From: Chaetoderma sp. LZ-2023a
Lineage: Eukaryota; Mollusca; Caudofoveata; Chaetodermatida; Chaetodermatidae
DNA length: 64,000 nt
Reading direction: 5' to 3'
Assembly (NCBI GenBank): GCA_034401795.1
Contig: CM067374.1
Location: forward strand, 133,694,300 to 133,758,299
Positions 56,944 through 64,000 of this stretch are shown piece by piece. The number at the start of each line of letters is the position of its first letter. The stretch's first letter is position 1. The position numbers and the translations under genes were made by a program. The notes below the pieces were generated by a model that made no database searches, was not told where the DNA came from, and saw only the letters and a program-made list of their open reading frames with translations.

Positions 56944-58200
56944 ATGGCGACTCATTGCGAGGTTGATCCTACTATGCCTACACCGGCGCAACCAAGACGG
57001 AAAGCTCCACTTCCAACCGTTACCAACATGAGTTCCGGCAGGAATCGAGCCAATGCAGACTTTGGGCACTTCTATGGCCCACACCATTACACAAGAAGAG
57101 GACCGACGGGAGCAGAATCGTGTGTACCGTCAGGAGGTGAGGGAACTCACCCAGAGAATTAAGCTGTGCGATGGTCTTCTACCTGAAGAAGTACCGCAGT
57201 TCCTAGACGAGACTAGGAGGGTCTGGGAAGCAACCGAGGGTAACCTGGATGGCACGCCTGTCTATATCATAACGAGAGCATCGCATGGACAGCTGTCCAA
57301 AGCTGTTGATCAGTACGTACTTGGGAAGGTACGTAATGAGGTTACTTACAAAGAACTAAGAGCATTTATCACACTAAATTTTGTCTCGGCAAACGAGACC
57401 GAGCGTGTGAAGTACGATCTCGAGGCTGTAAGACAGCGCAGCAATGAAACGATTATATCTTTCAACAGGAGGTATAAGGAACTATCCACTCGGGCCTATC
57501 CGAATCAGAACCCGGACAGCCAACGTGTAATCTTATCATCCTATATCCGTGCCCAGAAGGATCAAGGCATGGGTCGCAGGATAGTAAGGAAGAAAATCAA
57601 AGATCTCACAGTAGCTATGGAAATGACGGAAGATGAGGAGGGGTGTAATGACCTTCTCCAAGCCATGAACATCTCACCTCGTCGTGAGCAAGAAATGGAG
57701 GACGATTTAATCGACAAAGAAGAGGGATTTGGGAGGTGATCGGCAGCATGAGACGACAGATTGCCCAGCAAACCCGGTTAATTGAAAAGCTGTGCAGTGT
57801 GATAGAGGACTTGCAGAATGGGCCAGCAGTTCGACCATCATCACGACAAACACCACCTAAACCGCGACAGCAGCAAAAAGTTAAGAGAACACCGAAAGCG
57901 GTCCCTAAGAAACGAGAAGTTACCTGCTTCAGCTGTGGCCGACAAGGTCACTACAAACAAGATTGCCTGCAAGCGGTGCAACCTACATGCACAGCACCTC
58001 ACACATCACGTATGCCAAGACCACAGCATCCACCGATGATGTGTTTTAACTGTGGCAAATTGGGACATTTAGCACAGGATTGTTTATGGCGACGACAACA
58101 CCGTCTCCACCAAAGCGTCCAATAACCTGCTTCCATTGCAACAGGACTGGTCATTATCAGAATGACTGGCCTATGAACCAGCAGACACCACCACAGCGAC
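56944..58200 (+). pseudogene. Gag and nucleocapsid of the plus-strand Ty3/gypsy fossil
   Basis: Capsid-like helical region (LPEEVPQFLDETRRVWEATE, LRAFITLNFVSANETERVKY, ETIISFNRRYKELSTRAYP) and zinc knuckles CFSCGRQGHYKQDC and CFNCGKLGHLAQDC, plus a third related knuckle CFHCNRTGHYQND. Broken. Confidence 0.8.
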
Positions 58201-58507
58201 GTGCAATGAAACGTCCGCGTCAGCCGGACCGAGAGGAGGTAGCTATGCAGATTGACCAAATTGATAACCATTCTAATTTCAGTGATCGTGATTCGCATTC
58301 GGGACACGAAACTACCGCACGTGCGTACTCTAGGAATACGCGCCGTGATATCGCTAATCAAATGAACCGTGACAGGGAATACGAAGATCGTGATGGAATC
58401 GTGTTAACTGATTCGCACACCGACGAGTATGGCCGTTATTCATACTGTCATGGAGGAGCCTCGTCTGGTGAAGGTCGGCGACGATCATATGCAGAAGCCG
58501 TGAGTGG

Positions 58508-59113
58508 ATGAAGAAGCCCGTTAAACGAGTTCGGAGGGAACCAGTGACGACTGAATGGTTCCTTATCCGGCTCGAAATGGAAACGAGCAGTCGAATGGAC
58601 AGGGGTGAGTACGTTGATGCTTTAGTTGATACTGGTGCAAGTACTTCCCTTGTCAGGAAGGATATATGGAGGAGCATCTTGAATGCTCGTCCATTGAAAA
58701 GGGATAAAACTTTGTTAGCCGTTAATGGTTCACCGATAAATGTTTTGGGGGAGACCCAAATTAAATTCAAGAATGCCTGGCCTATTCCAAGTATGATTGT
58801 GGGAAGCATGAGGCATGAATGTTTAATCGGTGCAGATGCTTTGTATATGGGGAATGCAAAGATAGATTACAAGACCAAAGAAGTAGTATGGTTTGGTCAA
58901 GTATATCCATTTAAGGTACCATTTAGGAGTCAGAATGACTATGTATATGCCAGTTGCAAAGAAACGACCGGATATGCAGTTATTGACAAAGTACTGAGCG
59001 ACTTTGCCAATAATTTCTATACGGCTCGTCCAAACACTTTAGGACATGTACCCACGGTAAAATGTACAATTCCGACAGGAGATCATCCTCCTATTAGACA
59101 GAAAGCATATTGA
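58508..59113 (+). pseudogene. Protease region of the plus-strand Ty3/gypsy fossil
   Basis: YVDALVDTGASTSLVRKDIW carries the DTGAS active site. HECLIGADALYMGNAKIDYK is the second half (LIGAD). Confidence 0.8.
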
Positions 59114-59134
59114 TTACCGCTAGCTAAGCAGTAC

Positions 59135-60265
59135 TTGGTTAAGAATCAAGTTAAGGAAATGCTAGCAGCTGGCGTCATAAGACCATCGTCATCACCTTGG
59201 GCATCACATATCACCTTAGTACCAAAGAAAGATGGCGATACTAGATTTTGTGTAGATTTTAGAAAATTAAATTCAGTGTGCTGTAAGGACAGTTATCCCT
59301 TACCAAATATATCTGATATTTTTTATTCAATGAGAGGCGCAACGATATTTTCTACGATGGACTTGAAGTCTGGCTATTGGCAGATACCCATGGCTAGCCA
59401 AGACATCGAGAAAACAGCGTTCATTTGCAGTGAAGGTCTTTTCGAATGGATTCAGATGCCGTTTGGTTTTTGCAACTCAGGTGCCGTATTTCAGAGGGCA
59501 ATGAACAACATTTTCCGTGAATTTGTCGGAAAATATGTGCATGTTTTCGTCGACGATATAGTAGTATATTCACGAAATCCGACGTAACACGCACATCACT
59601 TACGCCTGGTCATGCGTAAGATCCAAGAGTATAAGTTATAGTTGAAGAAGAAGAAATTTGACTTTGCCAGTAAGTCTGTTGACTTGTTAGAATACCACAT
59701 TTCCGCACAAGGAGTAGCTCCTCAGAGTCAAAAAGTTAAGGTCATACGAGAAATGTCACCACCCCGTGATGTGGGTGAAGTTTGTAGTTTTCTCAGAGCT
59801 ACCGGTTATTATCGATCTTGTGTGAGAGGCTATGCGGAAATTGCTATGCCTCTGATCGAGTTGACTAAGAGGTATAAGAGATTTGAATGGGGTAAACATG
59901 AACAGCAAGCGTTTGAGAAATTGAAGAACTTGCTGTGTACTGAGACTGTACTCACCTATCCGAATCTGAATGCGCCGTACAAATTGTATACTGATGCCTC
60001 TAGCTATGCGATAGGTGCAATACTAGTACAGGTTGAGAGTAAGGGTATTGAGCGTGTCATACAGTATGTCAGCTCGACTCTTAAAGACACTCGGTTAAAT
60101 TGGCACATAATAGAAAAGGAAGCTTATGCTGTGATCTATGCGTTAAAGAAGCTTAGACCTTATCTATTTGGCGTGCAGTTTACCATGTATACCGACCACA
60201 AACCCCTACAGAGTTTGTTTGTGGGGGAGGTTAAAACACGAAAGTGCAGCGCTGGGCAGTACTGA
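59135..60265 (+). pseudogene. RT and RNase H of the plus-strand Ty3/gypsy fossil
   Basis: RT: AAGVIRPSSSPWASHITLVP, RFCVDFRKLNSV, STMDLKSGYWQIPM, QMPFGFCNSGAVFQRAM, FVDDIVVYS. RNase H: KLYTDASSYAIGAIL, EKEAYAVIYALKKLRPYLFG, YTDHKPLQSL. Catalytic aspartates are visible in both. Confidence 0.85.
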
Positions 60266-62094
60266 TTGCTGAATACGGATGTAAGATAGAATACATCCAA
60301 GGCTTGAAGAATATTCGAGCAGATATGCTGTCTAGATTACGTCGTCCAGTGGAGGTCGCCATATTGGATATGGGTGACTATGTCATACCGGAAGTAGACG
60401 AAGGTGTCTTACCTCACATTCCTTTGGAAGTGTATGATGTACCTTATGCTGGACTATGTACCGAACAGAACAAGGAATTCCTGGAGTTATTTAAGAATAC
60501 ACCAGGGGAGTACATGGTAAATAACGGTATATTGTATTCTTTGATTCCACCTTCAGCATTAGATGCTGAGTACCCTAGAATCTTATTACCTAACATGTTC
60601 CGTGAGAAAGTGCTCCGGAAGGCTCATGAACGAGCCGGTCACCAAGGTTTGAAGAAAACCATCGGTATGGTAAAAGATTCTTTTGTTTGGCAATCCTTTA
60701 GGAAGGATGTGGTATGTATGCTAGAGACGTGTACGACGTGCCAGGTTAACCGACCTGTCACTACTAGACCTAAATATAGTGAAATGCCTATAGCCAATTA
60801 TCCCGGTCAGATAATTGGAATGGATTTGATTGGTCCACTCTTAGAGTCGAGTAAAGGTAACAATTATATCATGACGGTCATTGATCATTGTTCTGCATGG
60901 GCGGAAGCATACCCAATTGCAGCTAAGACATCTCAGAATGTTGAAGACAAGTTTTTCAATGAGTATGTATCTCGTCATGGTGTTCCAGAGATTCTTATTA
61001 CCGATCAAGGTAAATAATTCTGTTCAAACTCACTGGAGCAGCGATTCCAGGAGCATGGTATCGATCATAGAAGATCGAGTCCGTATCATCCACAGACCAA
61101 CGGATGTACCGACGTTTCAATCAAACTCTTAATTCAAAAAGGTGTGAACAATGAGTCTCGAGCATGGGAGGATGAGTTAGGCGCAGCTTTAACAGCGTAC
61201 CGCAACACTCGTCACTCCACGACCGGATATATGCCATTCTATCTGACATATGGTCGACGTGCTAGACTTTCGTTTGCGATTCCGCTCGATCCTGCGCATG
61301 ATTTAGGTGAAAGACTGACATGTCTTAACAATGCCTTATTGCACGCTCGAGGGGAAACGGCTAAGTCCTGAGAAATACACTGTGAACAGATTGATAAGCG
61401 TGCAAACGCTGGTGGGTATAAGGTTGGTGATTCAGTGGTTGTGAAGGCTGAGGAGAGGATGAAATTGACCTCTCACAGTGACCCTGAATACGAGATCTTT
61501 AAGATTACTGGACCAGTGGCTCATGTCCGCCATCAAAGGTCTGGAAAGGTGCACGTTCTTAACATCTCGAAATTACATGTAGTCGATTCAGAGATGTGCT
61601 GGGACAAAATAAGATCACGCCCTATTCGTAACCCTGTAAAAGGTACAAAGGCAAGCCATCATCCACGAGTACTACCAGTACCCGAGTCCATACCTTTTCT
61701 TGTACCCGAGTCTGATCTAACACCCCACAAGGTAGCTCGTAGGAAGCGACCGGCACATATAGAAGCACTAAAGGTGCGTAAGATGGGTAGGGTGGTTGAC
61801 ATGGATGTCGATCAGCCAGGTATGAGTAATGACCCTAAGTATGAGTCACCGATGGATACATCAGTAGCACCTGGTGACGATGTACTGATGGACACCTCGG
61901 AGGGTGTACACGAGCCTGCCAACGAGCCAATGGAAATGCTTCCATTGCACTCCTATAATCTGTGCAAGCGCAGTCATGCTCCTGAGTTCGGCTCGGATAG
62001 CAAACGTGCCAGGATTGGTGCATTTGGCTGGTCTGCATATGCTGACTTTGTGAGTCCTATTGAAGCCGTTATAAGGCGGCGCAGTACAAGATAA
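60244..62094 (+). pseudogene. Integrase of the plus-strand Ty3/gypsy fossil
   Basis: HHCC zinc domain (HERAGHQGLKKTI...CTTCQVNR), core MDLIGPLLESSKGNNYIMTV and GVPEILITDQG with the two Asp, SPYHPQTNG around the Glu region, and a long charged tail. Broken. Confidence 0.8.
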
Positions 62095-62100
62095 TTTTAA

Positions 62101-62229
62101 TCTCTGCTCAATTGCTGATAGTATTAACATCGCACTTGTCAAAAACGAATCATGTATACATTACAGTTGTGTCTAGCGCTAGGGTTTATTGGCATAGTGT
62201 TTGAAATTCGAGCATTCATAAGTTACAAA
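62101..62229. other. Right junction of the Ty3/gypsy fossil
   Basis: Non-coding sequence between the last integrase-tail codons and the first satellite unit. No LTR recognised. Confidence 0.4.
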
Positions 62230-62880
62230 ATGGCGTCCGTGGCTACTAAATTGAATATTCCGAAATTACTACGTGGTAGAAAACTCAAGATTCATTAACG
62301 TGTTTATATCGCTATCTAACCATATCGGTGAAATTATGTGGCCAAACCTTTTGCAGACATTGAAAACCTACAGATCTGCCAAAATTGAAACGAATTTACG
62401 CGATGAAATCGTATACTACGAAATTACTTCACGGTCAAATTTTTTTAAATTCCCAATATAACTATCGTATTCAAATCCCTCTACGTCTATGTGAGCGAAG
62501 TTTTGGAGCTGACCATATTACATACAGACAGTAGGGCACCGAAAAGCACGAAAACCTCAACATTTAAGCCCATTTTTGCCTAATAAAATTATTTCATCTA
62601 GAATTTGTTAGATTCGGAATATACCTAGTATATTAAGGCTCAAGTCTATGTAGGTGAAATTATGGGGCTAAACATACTACAGACAATAGGGCACTGAAAA
62701 TTGTGAATCACCGAAGATTTAGCAAATTTATTCGCTATGAAATTGTGCACTACGAAATTACTTCATGGTAAAAATCTTTTTAACCTCAATCCATTAATTC
62801 ACTAGCATATTGATATACCTATCTAACTATATGGTTGAAATTCTGTGGCCGAATTTCCTGTAGACCTTCTTAACTTAGCA
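62230..62880. repeat. Satellite-like array, unit about 165 bp, right part
   Basis: Same units as 54600-55600. The first right-hand unit (CTACTAAATTGAATATTCC, TACTACGTGGTAGAAA) closely matches the last left-hand one at about 55400. Markers at 62326, 62491, 62653 and 62833. Confidence 0.65.
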
Positions 62881-63631
62881 CATGCATAGGCCTACACTTT
62901 CGGTTGATTTCTGTGTTCAACAATCTGCTACAATATTATTGACAGCAGTTTTGACTGGAAATTTGGATCATTGGTAGTCTATCAATACTGCTACATAATT
63001 GCATTGGCCCTACATGGATTTATTCCCACGGGTGGATTAAAGACAAAAGAATACTACTGATATTCACACATCCATTATTCATTCGTATCCCGCGAGTTCT
63101 CTTTCGATACGAGATCGAGAAATGTATCTCGTATGTAGGGGCCTATTGAGTAGCCATTGACGAAGCGATTTCACGATACAGTGTTGCTTTTACAGTCTGC
63201 TACATAGATAGACTGGGTCCCGGTCTGTCTGGTATCCGAAGTTGAGTCTGTCTAACAGTCTAGTCGTTGTGATAACGTAAGAAGATGACCGGTCATTACA
63301 TTAGAGGTGTAGTTTCGAAGAAGCCAAGCCTTTATTTTTAGATGGATCCATTATTGTTAGCGAGCTCTGTCTACTTTTTCGCCCTCTACAATATTATTAT
63401 GCATGTTTTTCTTTTGAAATTTACCACACACATAGTACGCCTCAAGACTGTCTGTAACAAGTCTATAATCTTTACCCTATCTCGAATGCAACAAATGTGA
63501 AGCATGCTATGATACAATACGGGAAAGGTTAAACAGACATGGCACATCATCGTCGTTCTCATAATTTATTAACCCTGTATTACCTAAATTGAGTCAAGAA
63601 TATGAAAAAAAATATTTGGTCATTGAGTGCC
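62881..63631. other. Non-coding stretch
   Basis: No gene, RNA gene or repeat family recognised. Confidence 0.45.
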
Positions 63632-63748
63632 TATTTGCAGGCCAATAGACGACTGTTTTGAAGAGTTACTACTGGAATGACTGGCTCAATTATCGAGCCA
63701 GTCATTTCAGTGGTGAATTTTCAAAAACGATCTCTTGACCTGCAAATT
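63632..63748. repeat. M2 foldback repeat, complete hairpin
   Basis: Left arm 63632-63689 (ATTTGCAGGCCAATAGACG, ACTACTGGAATGACTGGCTC). Right arm 63690-63747 (GAGCCAGTCATTTCAGTGG, TCTCTTGACCTGCAAAT). There is almost no loop. Arms may extend outward to 63800. Confidence 0.8.
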
Positions 63749-64000
63749 AACATCCTCAAGATCACTGTAGAGGCCTGTTTTGGCGGCCTCCTCATGAAAG
63801 GGTTAAATACATTAAGAGAAGATGATAGGCTTACATGGACAGTCGTTGTCGTTGCAATACTTAATACAGGTCTATGAGAGCAACAAATAGGTGGGTAGGG
63901 TGGGGTGGGCTACCAGTCAAAGTATTAAAAAGATATTCGTATCGTTGTCTTCATCTGAGATATTGAAATTTCGGTGATACACATTCTAAATGATTTTGTT
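63749..64000. other. Non-coding right edge
   Basis: Nothing recognised beyond the M2 flank. Confidence 0.4.

Larger units (their letters stand above)
56940..62100 (+). mobile_element. Ty3/gypsy (Metaviridae-like) fossil on the plus strand (broken)
   Basis: Parts in order: gag (56944-57739), nucleocapsid with CCHC knuckles (57736-58200), protease (about 58508-59113), RT (59135-59587), RNase H (59642-60265), integrase (60244-61371) and integrase C-terminal tail (61435-62094). All domains of a gag-pol are present in the usual order, but the copy has roughly half a dozen or more breaks. It lies inside a satellite array of about 165 bp. No LTR pair is visible. Confidence 0.85.

Noticed and set aside
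1-64000. tRNA, rRNA and other structural RNA genes
   Set aside because: I looked by eye for A/B-box and cloverleaf patterns and rRNA cores and found none convincing; a dedicated covariance scan was not possible.

Overview
The window is animal nuclear DNA, most likely from a marine invertebrate such as a mollusc, hemichordate or lancelet. The evidence is spliced coding exons, low gene density, and a mix of DIRS, Ty3/gypsy, Penelope-like, LINE and foldback repeats. I cannot name the species. A 500-N assembly gap lies at 26629-27128. Host coding sequence is sparse: I recognise one host gene, on the minus strand, as three coding exons of CUEDC2 (CUE-domain protein 2) at 18265-18343, 9753-9902 and 482-549. 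Splice phases match at both junctions. The rest of the gene lies beyond the left edge. A GC-box/CCAAT region near 23.2-23.4 kb is a possible promoter for it. || Layout. 0-18.3 kb: the CUEDC2 5' half, with two large introns of about 9.2 and 8.4 kb. Each intron holds one DIRS-type tyrosine-recombinase retroelement of about 7.1 kb in the gene's own orientation (1051-8187 and 10520-17630). Both show inverted terminal repeats and an internal complementary region. A Penelope-like remnant lies between them. 18.3-26.6 kb: foldback MITEs, a TIR element made of 161-bp tandem units, a repeat rich in nuclear-receptor-like half sites, 163-bp tandem repeats and LINE pieces. 27.1-38.9 kb: a broken Ty3/gypsy fossil on the minus strand, with primer-binding site, polypurine tract, gag, protease, RT and integrase C-terminus, plus an extra zinc-finger-bearing open region near its 3' end. 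|| 38.9-42.3 kb: poly-C tracts, micro- and minisatellites. 42.3-51.1 kb: LINE remnants, a complete solo LTR of unusual size (3.7 kb, 44320-48017, 5-bp target duplication) and a partial relative. 51.1-55 kb: LINE endonuclease and RT scraps, a 155-bp repeat pair, and a cluster of CCAACGTTGG motifs. 55-63 kb: a second broken Ty3/gypsy fossil, on the plus strand, that interrupts a satellite array of about 165 bp. The right end is repeat debris with a clean foldback element at 63632-63748. || The genes do not form an operon or a pathway. The story is one host gene and the strata of mobile DNA laid into and beside it.
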